From positions 1-64,000 of the forward strand of contig JANTQF010000171.1 in the NCBI GenBank assembly GCA_032988165.1: a DNA stretch of 64,000 nucleotides, in the 5' to 3' direction. The notes under the pieces were generated by a model. It did no database searches. It was not told the origin of the DNA and saw only the letters and a list, made by a program, of their open reading frames with translations. Position 1 is the stretch's first letter. Each line of letters starts with the position of its first letter. Made by a program: the position numbers and the translations under genes. Below are positions 11,766 to 23,502 of this stretch, in pieces. Origin of the DNA: Emmonsiellopsis sp. PD_33 (taxonomy: Eukaryota; Ascomycota; Eurotiomycetes; Onygenales; Ajellomycetaceae).

Positions 11766-12548
11766 GGCGAACTGATCTCCTTTATATGTGTATGTGAACA
11801 GGGTGCCCTAGCGGATAACCCACGTTTCCCAAGTCTAGCCCTTCAGTAGGCTAGCCGATAAGGTTGCGGGAGGAAGCTTTGTCGGACAAAATAGACCGGG
11901 TTTCCTGGAACAGTTGGGCCTTGATTATAGGCGGTTTATATGGGTTCACCAGCTCGAACGAGCATCTGCCAAGGAACAAGGTATGCAGTGAACCAATTGC
12001 AGGCCTTTAATGAGGCCAGTGCGCGGAGGAAGAGCCGGCAAAGGTCTGTCTCCTTTTCCTCGAGCGGGCACCCGATAGATTACAGATCCGATCGCTGTCA
12101 AGTCACTGGGTCTCTGTGTACGGTACTGGCCGGGGAATATGTCTGGGATGTTATGTTGACAGGTTGTTTCTGCCATCCGGGGTGAACCAGGCAGGCTCGC
12201 ACCACTGACAGCGGAAGGAATGGCTCCCGGAAGCTGAGCAGTCTATATCATGGTCTCTTGCGCCTTCTGGACAGACAGCGGTGGGACAGAGCAGGTAAGC
12301 GGACACCCAGATCGCAGGTTGGATATGTCCAGCACATACAAGCGGCACTTTGCGGCTTGCTGCAACCAAAGCCGGATGGCACATTAGCTGTTGGGCACTG
12401 TGGAAAATCCTGTTGGGCATTCGCAAGGTGACTTAGGGGCTTACCTATAGCACCCGCGGTGTTGGACACGGCGCGGCTTGGATGCAGGATGGAGAGTTGG
12501 ATGCTGTGGGGAGACAGACGTCGTCATCGTCCTTGCATCCCAAAGATA
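11766..12548. other. Intergenic with host flank of the Tc1-type element
   Basis: 5' flank of the hydrolase-phosphatase gene, then sequence into which the transposon inserted. Short frames occur on both strands with no recognisable family. From 12437 a frame (VGHGAAWMQDGELDAV) runs to the insertion site without a stop; see the pseudogene entry and finding. Confidence 0.5.
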
Positions 12549-12689
12549 TTGTCATTTTCAAAAACCTTGCAAAAGTCACATGATTCAGCCCTTGACAGAA
12601 ACACACACCAAAAAAACACATGTCATTCCCACCCAGCATAGAAAATAGAGATATAAAAAAATCAACAAACCTTTCTACCCACCAAAACA
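12549..12689 (+). repeat. Left terminal inverted repeat of the Tc1-type element
   Basis: Pairs with 15901-16029 in reverse complement. It carries about 12 extra A/T-rich bases relative to the right copy. At two sites the copies differ as CA against CG and CA against TG, the expected outcome of CpG decay. Confidence 0.9.
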
Positions 12690-12988
12690 TGCATTTTTGA
12701 CTCTATTTTTTGCACATATTTACTCTATATCCACCTCTTTTTAAGATGCCTACCTCAATGACCTGTTCCCACTATTTGAATGCCCCAAAAACCCACAAAA
12801 CATGCCCTTATGGTGGTGCAAAGGCCACAGCTGCAAAGGGAACCCCATAGAATGCAGTGGCTACTACAAAGGCCATCAAAAGTGCTACAAAGAGAAAGCC
12901 TGCATTAAAGAGAAAGAAGGCCCTGCAGGCAGTTCAGATTACTCTCATATTACTATAGATTTAATTCCCTAATTTAATAGTTATTATA

Positions 12989-14860
12989 ATGATGAATATG
13001 GATAATAAGGTAGATAAGAAAAATGAGGAGGATGAGGAAGATGAGATCCCCCCTTCTTATATAAAATCCTCTTCATTGTTAGAGAACTGATCCTCTGAGT
13101 AAGAATCATCCCTATAGATGTTATCAACATCAGAGTATGAGATGTTATTTACTATATTATCATTACCACTAGAGTCAGAGTTAGAGCTAGAGACTCAATA
13201 TAGCTCTTCTTACTCTAATATCAGTCAGGTTTTAAGTAATGATAATGAAGGATTTATCTCATTCAGCCTCTATTAATATATTATAATAGTAGGTGAAAAG
13301 GTTTCTATATTCTCCACATTCAAGCTCTACTCTACAGACAGGATGGTGTCACTAACCTGCATAGAGGTTAATACTCATAGAATCTCAAGATAATAAAATG
13401 AAAATAACCCAGAAAAGAAGGTAAGATTTGACTGTATAATTATAATCTGCTCTGAGAGTAAGCAAAAAATGAAAAATATACTCATCTTTAATACTTAGTA
13501 TAATAGTGATCAGATCTGCCCACTATTAGAGTAATATAGAGAGAGTGATAGCAAGAGCTTCAAGGTTGAATTGATGATATATTTTAGAGAAGAAATTATT
13601 GATGTTAAGGCTGTAGTAGCTGTAGCTATAGCTGTAGAGATAGAGACTATATAGTTAACTAAGCTGACCTCCAAAAAATACACAAAAGATGTTAAAAATA
13701 ATCTGGAATCTTCTATATGGCCAGTAAAATCACCTCATATTATAGATGTAGCTGATAATGAGAATACTGCAGAGAACACTATAGAAATCTCTACCTTCTA
13801 GGTTACTACTACTACCAAATAATATGCTAAGTTGAAGACTAAACATGAGAAAGAGGATGAGCTTAATTGACTGAGCAGAGAGATAGAGAAGTAATGATAA
13901 TATCAATATTTAAACTATAGGAATTATGATAAGGGAATCTACTGACTCTTACTATCTAATAATTATATTCTAATGGTTAGTAGTGAGATCAGTACCTGGA
14001 TGTTTAATATAATAGATGATAAGGTCATATTATAGGTCCTAGGCTATAGTCTTATTAAAAGACTACTTAAATAAGATTCAAAATTCTCAAAAAAGACTAC
14101 TGAAGCTACTACTGAGGCTTCAAAACTACTCATACAGCTTAATATACTAGCTATTATCTTCCCTCTGAATGCTCCTACAGTGCCTACAGTGTCAGTAGTA
14201 AATGAAATGAGTAATTTGATGAACATTATAATAATAAGATGTTTAATAAAGATATCAGATAGAAGGCCTTCTTACTCTCTATATTCATTATATTCTTCAT
14301 TAGATCTATTTGCCTCATTTAATCTACCATTTAATCTACCTGCTAACATGCTGAATCTACTATATCCATTAAATCCAATAAATTCTATAAAAACTTCAAC
14401 TAATTAAATGAATCCAGTGGATCTACCTTCTAAACTGTTATTGATCTCCTCCCCCCTCTAAGAATCTGAGCTTCTACTACTTAGTAGTTCTCTGCCAATA
14501 CTAGACTCTCTAGCTGACTACATTAGAGATGAATATTTCAACTAGCTCATCACTAAACAGTCAATGTGTGCAGATTCCATTCTTGATGCAAAAGAGGCAC
14601 TATAATAAAAGGTTTTTGAACTGAATATGATCTGTAAGCTGTCAATGAATGATATAAACTGAATAAATATACTATGAAGTATTTTCTATATGATTTAGGA
14701 TGATTTAAAGGATTCTATCTGACTTTAATATTTAAGAGAGTTTAAGTAGGAGGCCAGCAGTAGTAGTTCTCAACTCAGTATGAGGGATTTAATGTTGCTT
14801 CCAGAGGATGAGACACAGTTTACTAACAGGAATGTAGATTCTCTTAATTATATATGATAA
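12989..14860 (+). pseudogene. Second ORF of the Tc1-type element, unknown function
   Basis: One frame can be followed for about 1.87 kb from an ATG at 12989, with stops almost only at codons one C-to-T or G-to-A step from Gln, Arg or Trp. The N-terminal part is acidic (KKNEEDEEDE). The middle is charged and could be coiled-coil (KLKTKHEKEDELN near 13830). Later parts are Ser/Leu/Asn-rich. A further short frame at 12745-12960 with Cys residues and a basic Lys/Ala stretch may be an upstream exon. No domain recognised. It could be an accessory transposon protein or a captured host gene. Confidence 0.55.
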
Positions 14861-14889
14861 AATAATGTTCTAACTAATATGAGCTAATT

Positions 14890-15892
14890 AGAAATATTCT
14901 CTAGCATCAGAATCTCCCATAAAATTCCTCATTCTATAGTGTAAAAACTCTTTAAAATCTCCATTAAATTACTTGTCAACCAGAGCTCTATACCTCTGTA
15001 TCCATACCTTCAACACATGAAAAGACTCCTCAATTAGGTTATAATCTAATAAATATAGTGGCAGGAACAGCAGGTTAATTCCTGCTTCTATATAGATCTT
15101 CTTGAGGTTTTAAGAATGGTGTATATTATAGTTATCCATTACTAGAATGTGAAATCCTTACTGGCACTCTAGTATAATATGAAGCCATATGAATTTATTA
15201 AATCTCTTAGTATTGTATGAGCTATGGAAGATGTCATATACCTTATATCCATTTATTATTATAGTAGATAAAATTAACTATCTTATTAACCTCTTATAGA
15301 ATGTTCTAACCCTATATGAAAAGCCTCTTACTAACTAGCTATATCTTTAATCTGCAGTACATTCATTTACAGTACTCTCATTGAGAAAGACAAGCTATTC
15401 AGCCTTATATTATGATATCTAAGCTAGTCATACCTAGCAGAGCTTAGCATCTCACTGGCTAGCTATACATTCAACCTAATGGACTAACCCAGGACATGTC
15501 AGTTAAAAATCTCTTACTTAAACTAGTTACTTATCTTCTTATTTATTAAATTCAACTTCCTCAGCACTTTTCAGACCATTAGAATACTGGTTTCTATATT
15601 AAATTCATCCTTCACAAACTAAACTACCTTATTCAGATATACTATTAGATATTCTATATAGAAGTCCTTCAGTCCTCAGAGTACATTCTGGGTTAGCTGC
15701 TGCAGCCTTCCTTGAATGGCTCTATAGCCTTTAGGTGTTTTAAACATGTGCTGGTTCCATTAGATTTGATATACAGTTAAAAGATGAACTAAGTATGTAT
15801 GGGAGATTGAAGATAGTGAGTTCCTACCCTGTAGTAGCTGTATGATTAATGCAATAATTGATTCATCAATTGCAGGAGGCATTCTAATGATT
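14890..15892 (-). pseudogene. Dead Tc1-type transposase
   Basis: Reads from MPPAIDESIIALIIQLLQ at 15892, a helix-turn-helix N-terminus of fungal Tc1-like transposases, through a DDE domain. The first catalytic acid is now Asn (FLNEST, codon 15380-15382). The second is kept in VMDNYNIHHS (Asp codon 15134-15136). The third is the Glu of LLDYNLIEE, with 34 residues between the second and third, so the class is DD34E. Numerous in-frame TAA/TAG/TGA codons stand where Gln, Trp or Arg would be expected. It is inactive by stops and by the lost Asp. Confidence 0.85.
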
Positions 15893-15900
15893 TTTGGAGG

Positions 15901-16029
15901 TGTTTGGTAGGTAGAAAGGTTTATTATCTCTATTTTCTATGCTAGGTGGGAATGACATGCATTTTTTTGGTGTGTGTTTCTGTCAAGGGCTGAATCATGC
16001 GACTTTTGCAAGGTTTTTGAAAATGACAA
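15901..16029 (-). repeat. Right terminal inverted repeat of the Tc1-type element
   Basis: Reverse complement of the left repeat, ending at the TA of 16030-16031. It keeps one CpG (about 15999) where the left copy has CA, so this end is slightly less mutated. Confidence 0.9.
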
Positions 16030-16380
16030 TAATGGTTGGATGTTCGGCTGCGGCGAGCTCGGCAATTATCACGTGCCAACACCATTGGACGCTAAACATA
16101 GAGCTTTGATGAACCTCCCGCTTCAGCTGGATTCAGAACTTGAATGCGATGAGACATTCTGTGTCTATGCCCAAATTGACAGTGGTGGGCTGCGCACGTT
16201 GATTACTGACGTGGAGCGATGTGGAGGGCTCTGATATCCCGCTTCTTCCCGCTTGATACCCCCCCTTTTTTATTTTGATATTATCTGCATCATCGTATAA
16301 AACACACCTTCTTTTCTTAAGAAAAGATTCATTAAACTATTTAAAACTAAACTGAACATTAATCTAGGCACCGGCCATAC
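16030..16380. other. Host flank and 3' region of the dehydratase gene
   Basis: GC-normal host sequence resumes right after the transposon. The last 150 bp before 16381 are AT-rich and fit the 3' UTR of the dihydroxy-acid dehydratase gene. Confidence 0.5.
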
Positions 16381-18430
16381 TCAAAATATATCAGTCATGG
16401 CACCATTCGAGGCATCGCCAACCAGCCTGGCATACTTGGCCAGCACGCCACGAGTAACCTGCGGCTTGGGCGGTTTCCATGCCTTCAGTCTCGCTGCAAC
16501 CTCTTCGTCGGAAACTGCCATGCTGAGTTCATTCTTCTCTGCATCGATGGTGATCATGTCTCCATCCTGAACCACCGCGATGGGCCCTCCAACTGCAGCC
16601 TCAGGAACAACATGGCCGACGATAAATCCGTGGCTTGCGCCAGAGTATCTTCCATCGGTGATTAATGCCACATTTGTGAGTTTTGCTCCCATCAGTGCAG
16701 CACTGGCCTTTAGCTGCTCGGGCATACCGGGACCACCCTTTGGCCCCTCGTACCTCACTATCAAGACAAGGTTTTCTCCTCGGGGAATTTCGCCCTTGGC
16801 GAGTGCGCTGTTGAGCTCATGTTCCTTGTTAAACACCCGAGCTTTGCCGGTAAATTTCGTGCCTTCTTTTCCGGTGATTTTGGCCACCGCACCGCCAGGG
16901 GCAAGGTTACCCTTGAGTATCTGCAGGTGGCCCGTCGCCTTGATGGGATTGCTGAGCGGATGAATGATAACCTGATCCTGTGGAAGCGAAGGGTGAGACG
17001 CGATGTTCTCCGCAAGTGTTTTTCCAGTTACAGTTGGGATATCGCCATCCAAAAGACCCGCTGCCACGAGCAGCTTTTGCACTGACGGGATTCCACCAAT
17101 GTCATAGAGATCTGCCATGTAGTATTTCCCGCTGGGAGCCAAATCAGCAATAAACGGAATTTTATCACTAACGCGCTGGAAATCGGCAAGCGTCAATTCG
17201 ACACCGGCTGTTCTAGCCATGGCAATGAGGTGGAGGACGGCGTTGGTGCTTCCGCCTAATGCCATGGTTATGACCAAGGCGTTATCAAACGATCGCTTGG
17301 TAAGGAGGTCGCGGGGCCTAATGTTCCTTTCCATACACAGTTTGATGGCGTCGGCACTCTTTACACACTCCCTCATTTTTGCTGGAGACGTGGCGGGGGT
17401 AGATGAAGAGCCGGGAAGAGACAGCCCCATCGACTCAATTGCCGTAGACAAGGTGTTGGCCGTGAACATCCCAGCGCATGCTCCGGGACTGGGACAAGCA
17501 TGGTGCTCGAGGTCCTCCATGATTTCATCCTTCGTCTTGGACCTATCGCCGCCATCGTCGGGTTGGACTAGGGTATTATAAGCATACGAGCCCGCAGCTT
17601 CGAAACACGTCGACACATTGATGGGTTTGCGAAGCAAATCCGAGTAGCCGACTTCAATCGTTCCGCCGTATATCATCAGCGACGGCCGGTTATGTCGTGC
17701 CATCGCCATAATGCAGCCGGGCATGTTCTTATCACAGCCAGGAATGGTAATACAGGCATCATGAGCCTGAGCACATGTCACTGTCTCGATACTATCCGCG
17801 ATGATCTCCCGCGATTGCAGGGAATACCGCATCCCTTGGGGATATGGCACTTAGTTACGATCCATGCAGGGGAATTTTTCGCAATGCACGCCTACCTTCA
17901 CTACCCATCGTAATCCCATCCGAGACTCCGATAGTATTGAATTGCCAACCAAGCATCCCCCGATCGACAACAGCCTGCTTGACCGTCTTGCCAAGATCGA
18001 GGAGGTGCGTGTTACACGGATTACCTTCCCACCACATCGTAGCGATGCCGACGTGGGGGCTGCATTTCATGCTTTCCCGGTCTGGCACGCCAGCGCCGTA
18101 TAACATCGCCTGCGCATTTGGAAGATTCATTAGCATCTAGAGATAAAACATAATAAACTGCCCCCCTTTCTACTAGGCAAAACTGATGGAAAAGAAACAC
18201 CCCCCCCCCCCCTCTCTACCGGCCGGACTAGCATATATGAACATGTAAATTGCGGGGTAATATCATCAACAATACTACATGTTACATACCTGGGCACCGG
18301 GAAAGTCATGATCCTTGGTGAGAAACGTCGAATATTTATTCAGCGCCGGTTTGCCATCGCGGGTCGCGTCGTCTGGGAGGTGGGGGAAGTCAATGTATCT
18401 TGCTTCTTCGTCCATTGGACTGGTGATCAT
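16381..18430 (-). CDS. Dihydroxy-acid dehydratase, no evident transit peptide
   Basis: IlvD/Edd-family dehydratase that converts dihydroxy-acids to the 2-keto acids of valine, isoleucine and pantothenate synthesis, using an iron-sulfur cluster. Exons on the minus strand: 18430-18290, 18109-17896 and 17834-16381, phases consistent, 602 residues. Cluster and active-site motifs are present: MKCSPHVG, GNPCNTHLLDL, PGCDKNMPGC, CPSPGACAGMFTANT. The C-terminal swivel domain has DGRYSGASHGFIVGH. The N-terminus MITSPMDEEARYIDF is acidic and not amphipathic-basic, unlike mitochondrial Ilv3, so this may be a cytosolic paralogue or a sugar-acid dehydratase relative. An unseen upstream exon supplying a transit peptide cannot be excluded. 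It is transcribed away from the MFS gene. Confidence 0.9.
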
Positions 18431-20938
18431 GATGATGGCTCGGTGGGTAAATAGTATATGAATGGTGCGGGGAGGGCGGGATTTGGTTGTTTCTGAGATT
18501 TATTAGAGGGGAAGAGTAGGAATGATTGATCCTTTGTTTGGTAAACTGAATATGGGGTTTAGGAGAGTGGTAGTGGTTGGCGGTGGTGGAAAAAGTCAAA
18601 TATTTATGATGGTGGTCCAGGGCATCAATTGCGATGTCGTCGGTGACAGAGAGAATAGCCGAACCGAACACGGGGGGAGAGGAGGGGAGGGGAGCAAAAC
18701 CGCCGGCTGATGAACCAACCAGGCAGACAAATGCCTTTTCTTTTCCTTTTAATTAGTTTTATAGGAATTTCGACTTTGGTAAATTATGAGATTGCAGATT
18801 TCTTTTTAAAGGATAAATAAACCAATTGAGCAGGTAGGATATATATCTTTGCCGGATATCACCAAACTTTCTCTGCGCCGCCCCGCATTCTCGAATCTCC
18901 CACACCCGTGCTTTTCCAGAACAAGAGAAGGGAAGAAAAAGAAAGCAGTCAGCAGCAACTTGGACAATGTCTTTGGATGATCTGTTGTTTTTTACAGTTA
19001 ACCAGCTTTGACTTGTGTAGAAAGATAATAAACTAACATAATTATAGGGTTGTTACTATGTAAAGAAAATAATATATTGAACTCAGATTAAATTACTGAG
19101 CTGTTCTTTAATCTACTTCATTTATCTTGAGCACATAACTATCTTTACAAGAGGGCTCCTCTATACTTGATGCAATTCAGCATCTCTATGGCTGAGAACA
19201 GCTGTAGGTTTTACTTTCCACAACAACATAATTTTGGGGAGTGTTTGTGGGGGTTTTTGCCTTTGGCTCCTGAGATCATTGCTGCTTTTTTCTTCACCAT
19301 ATTATGTTATGCATCTTGTTTATTTGTGTAATACCTGCTACATGTACTTGCTGGGGCATGTCTCACTTGTTTAACCCCAGACTCCCCTGTCGCATGGTTT
19401 CTCATGGTGGGGGTCAGCATGCTTCCAGTGCTAATTGCAGCACCTGGCCATACAGAAAGGCTATCTGCATACTATTCATTAGAAGTGAGCAGAGAAAAGC
19501 TTAGGGGGTGGGTGTTCTCATCCCTATTTCCTCCCCTCCCCTTTCCTCATAATAACGGCAATTTAATATCAGATACCCAAGCTAGCCAGTTAAATAGGGC
19601 CCTCCAATTTGATTTGAGATGGGAGCTTCGCATTCTTCTAGGGACTCACCTTTAGAGATGTGCTTGACTGGTAAGGGACGGACTATATAATCCCTTCTTG
19701 CTATCAAGGCTGACCCTAAGGCGGCCCAGTGGTGCGCTCATAACTAGTTATATCAAGATGTGTCTGTGGCGGGTGCATGCTACATATTCCAACATGAATG
19801 AGGAGATATGACAGCTGGCTTGAAAGAACTGCTTGCACGAGATGTCTCGATCGACATAAAGGAAACCGGCTTGATATCTGCAGCCCTACCAGCCATTGGC
19901 AGCGGACAGCGGCCTCCAATTAAAAATATCGCTTTGAATTCGTCATAAACGAGGATGACAGGCCGTAACGACGGCCAAGTCGAGTCACCTTTCACTTCCC
20001 CACAACTCCTCACCAACACGAGCCTTGTCCTCAGTCTTGCTGGCAGGTTGCTTTCCAGGCCTTTCCCACGGCCAGACCTGACGACTCATAAATAAGCGCC
20101 CCTAACCCCTCCCGCCCGCCTCCGACGCTTAGGCAGTGGAGATTGCGATGCGAGTCCCACCCCCGCACGGTGATGATTTTAACTACTAGTTAGCACAGTC
20201 GAGGACGAGCATCTGCAGCAAGTTACAATCTACAACATGTCCTGTAGTCCGAGGCGTCTGGCTCCCGCCTGTTGACTTTGGGAGTTTTTGCTAGGGTTGA
20301 CCGCCAGGATGAGCTTCATCCAAGTAATGGGAGCATCGATCACCATCCGAACGAGCCTGACGGCCGGCTGAATCCTCGAACTATGACAAATCTCCATGGG
20401 GAGAGCAAGAAAGGGGAAATAGTCAAGGCAGCGCCGAAAAAAAGAAAAGAATAACGTGAGACGCTGGCCAGTGAAAGGATCTGCTGGGATGTGCGAGATG
20501 AGGATTCTCCCGTTTCAGGCTCAAGAACAACGGTCGAACGCCAAAAACTCGATTGTTCAGCAACCAAGCCTCGTCGCTTTCTCTCTAAATATCTGATTGG
20601 GTGTCTGCGCGGTCGACATCAAGCCGTTCTGGGCCATGTGCCGTATTCCTTACAAGCCCGTCTCTAGCTGCAGCACACCCGCCGCCGATTGGCGATCTAT
20701 CCCTGGAACCTTGTCGACTCTTGCAGCCGTGTATCTTCCCTGTCAGCAAGGTTCTGGAAGCTGTGGTGAAGGACGGGCTCGCGCAGACGAAAACACTTAA
20801 AAGTCCCTGCTGGCCGCTGATCTCGACAGCCAGATTTTGGAACTCTTTCTTTTGTTGCTGGTCGCGCTCGTTCATTCGCTTGTTATTCTTATTTTTCTCT
20901 CCCCTTGCTTGGCCTTTTCCCGGCCTTCGTGTAGCAAG
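18431..20938. other. Long divergent intergenic region with a decayed repeat remnant
   Basis: About 2.5 kb between the dehydratase and MFS starts. From about 18907 to 19390 the sequence is AT-rich and I saw no CpG, so it is probably a fragment of a mutated repeat; no ends or coding similarity could be found. The rest is GC-normal with only short frames. Confidence 0.5.
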
Positions 20939-22630
20939 ATGACCACGACCGAGAAACACCAAGACGAGCCTGCTCGCAATGGCTCGGTGGAAGAAAAAGC
21001 AGGGTCCAACCAGACGGAACCAATTCACAAGGGAACGGCCCATGATGTTGCAGAGAGGGGCCAGGCCGCTACTGACAAGTAAATAATTTAACCACCTGCT
21101 CGAACCTCCCGTCTATCATAGCTGTCGCTCACCGCTGTCCCTCAGTTATGGTCGTTCGCTCGTCCAGTTTGACCCAGAGGCCGAACGCAAGCTTCGGTGG
21201 AAGATTGATCTATGCATAGTCCCGACCGTATCTCTGCTTTATCTCTTCTGCTTCATTGACAGAGCAAATATTGGTATGACTCGTCTCTTGCCCTGCTTGC
21301 CTAGTATGTGCATTTTTCTCACGTTTTATCATTCGTAGGTAATGCGAAGCTCGCCGGGATGGAGAAGGATCTCGGTCTGGAAAATAATGACTACAACGCG
21401 ATCCTCTCTATTTTCTACATCTCCTACATCATCTTTGAAATCCCTTCCAATTTGGCTTGCAAGTGGATTGGCCCAGGATGGTACATACCTGCTATCTCCC
21501 TTGCTTTTGGAATTGTCTCGTTAGCCACCGCTTTCGTCCAAGATTTTGCTGCTATCGCCGGGGTACGGTTCCTCCTAGGTATTTTTGAAGCTGGAATGCT
21601 GCCAGGAATCGCATATTACCTTTCTAGATGGTATCGCAAGGGGGAATTGGCATCCCGTTTGTCCCTCTACATTGTCATGGCCCCGCTAGCAGGTGCTTTT
21701 GGCGGGCTTCTTGCTTCAGGCATTCTGAGACTGGACCATTTTGGCAGCCTCCATAACTGGAGGATGATATTTGCCATTGAGGGCATCCTTACATGCGGAA
21801 TTTCCGTTATTGCATTCTTCACCCTTACCGACCGTCCAGAGACGGCCATCTGGCTGTCACAGGAGGAGAAGGACCTGGCCATTGCCCGCGTCAAATCCGA
21901 ACGTGTGGGCCAGACAGAAGTCCTAGACAAATTGGACATGTCCAAGACCCTGCGCGGAATCTTCAACCCAAATACCGCCGTGATCTCCTTCATTTTCCTC
22001 CTGAACAACATCACCGTGCAAGGCCTGGCCTTCTTCGCCCCGACAATCGTCAAAACCATCTATCCCAAGGAATCCGTCGTCTCCCAACAACTCCACACCG
22101 TTCCCCCTTACGCGGTCGGGGCGTTCTTCACCGTCTTCTTCCCCTTCATGAGCTGGCGCTTCGATCGCCGCATGGTATTCTTCATCATGAGCGCCCCGCT
22201 GATGATCATCGGCTACATAATGTTCCTCGCCACCACGGACGCCCAAGCCCGATACGGCGCCACATTCCTCATCGCCTCAGGCGCCTTCTCCTACGGCTCC
22301 CTCTGTAACGCCCACGCGGCCGCCAACGTCGTGTCGGACACGGCCAAGTCCTCCGCCATCGGCACGAATGTCATGATGGGGAACATTGGCGGGTTGATTT
22401 CGACCTGGTCGTTCTTGCCCTTCGATAGCCCGGATTATCATATCGGGAACGGACTCAATCTGGCCACGTCGGTGATGACGCTTCTCTGCTCCTTTGGGCT
22501 GTTGACGTGGATGAAGGCGGATAATAAGAAGAGGGAGCAGAGGAACGTGGAGGAGGAGTTGGCTGGGTTGAATCAGAAGGATATGGAGGATCTGGATTGG
22601 CGGCATCCGGCGTTCAGGTGGAAGTTATAA
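20939..22630 (+). CDS. MFS permease, anion:cation symporter (Dal5-like) family
   Basis: Plasma-membrane major-facilitator transporter. Exons 20939-21078, 21146-21273 and 21339-22630 give 519 residues. The N-terminus is hydrophilic and acidic; the first membrane segment (IVPTVSLLYLFCFIDRANIGNA) carries the DRANIG signature of the anion:cation symporter family. About twelve hydrophobic segments follow, with GVRFLLGIFEAGMLPG and YYLSRWYRKGELASR typical of the allantoate, nicotinate, tartrate and vitamin permease group. The C-terminal DLDWRHPAFRW is also typical of that group. The substrate is not determinable; organic anions are the usual cargo. Confidence 0.92.
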
Positions 22631-23502
22631 TTGGTTGGGCATTTGCTGTTATGATGATTGATGGTTAGGATTGCGCTGGTTGGTTTGTCCTAGAGGCTAT
22701 TGTTTGATATTGGATATGGCTTTTCCTTTGGCTAGATAGTATGTTATCATTTAATTAGAAGAAGGAAATTGATTGTTTCTGGCACTCTTTTGATCTGGCT
22801 TTCGTTATCAAGCATCTAATGGATTATTATGGCTTCTCCGCCGTAAAACACTAACTATAGTAAGCAAAACAAGCTTCAGAGTAGAAACCACTGCCATCCC
22901 CACAAACACCAGCCCGCCCTCCCCCCTTCGCTCCCCCACAAGGGTTCCAACCCGTCCTCCCGCGAAAACTCATATCCCCACACCCACTCTCACCCCATGT
23001 GGAGGTTTCGGTTAACCTGTATCGAATATATGCATAAATCCTAGAGAAAGAAAGCACTTTTGTCCTGGGCCGTCACTGACCACGCCAGACTACTAGTAGT
23101 ACTAGTATGTATGCTATCAACCATCTCTATCACTTTGACATCCATAATTTCATGTTCTCAACTGAATGTTGGGGGGGGGGGGTTATTTTCTCTTGTTTTC
23201 CCATTTTACCTTTGCCTGTTGGTGTGTACGCTACTGTGCATGATACTTATTTCCTTGTCCTCAAAGAAAAGATGTTCGAGGACTTGTATTGCAGGATTAA
23301 ATATCATAGATTAGTATTGTGCAATTTGTTTAGATGAAGCAATTCTCCTATTAGTTGGGAGTCAACACATTGTACATACATACATACTACCCCTTACTAC
23401 CACATTCGAGAAACCTTTCAACCCCCTCCTGATTCCATCCCTTAACTACCCCTGAAAAAATGCTGAATACTCAGTCCAACCCCCCACCCCCTTTCAACCC
23501 CC
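22631..23502. other. Intergenic between convergent genes
   Basis: 3' flanks of the MFS gene and the GH30 gene. Contains a G homopolymer near 23170-23181 and AT-rich stretches. No gene recognised. Confidence 0.5.

Larger units (their letters stand above)
12549..16029. mobile_element. Tc1-type (DD34E) DNA transposon, mutated, with a second ORF
   Basis: A 3481-bp element bounded by terminal inverted repeats of about 130 bp that both begin TTGTCATTTTCAAAAACC, with a TA target dinucleotide on each side (12547-12548 and 16030-16031), as expected for Tc1/mariner insertion. A transposase remnant reads leftward from 15892, and a second long frame reads rightward from about 12989, so the two converge. 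The interior is very AT-rich and I saw no CpG in it up to the right repeat. Many stops and lost catalytic residues mean it is inactive. The element is longer than a usual Tc1-like transposon (1.3-2 kb) because of the second frame. Confidence 0.9.
12437..16234 (+). pseudogene. Possible host reading frame interrupted by the transposon
   Basis: The frame 12437-12548 and the frame 16032-16234 are in register once the element and one TA copy are taken out. Together they give 105 codons with the stop at 16232-16234. The left side may start at an acceptor-like CTATAG just before 12451. The right part reads NGWMFGCGELGNYHV and then a moderately charged sequence. I do not recognise the family, and the length could arise by chance in GC-richer sequence, so this is only a candidate disrupted gene. 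Confidence 0.3.

Noticed and set aside
21793..22308. 171-codon frame within the MFS gene
   Set aside because: Arg/His/Pro-rich overlap of the transporter third exon in another frame; no family resemblance.
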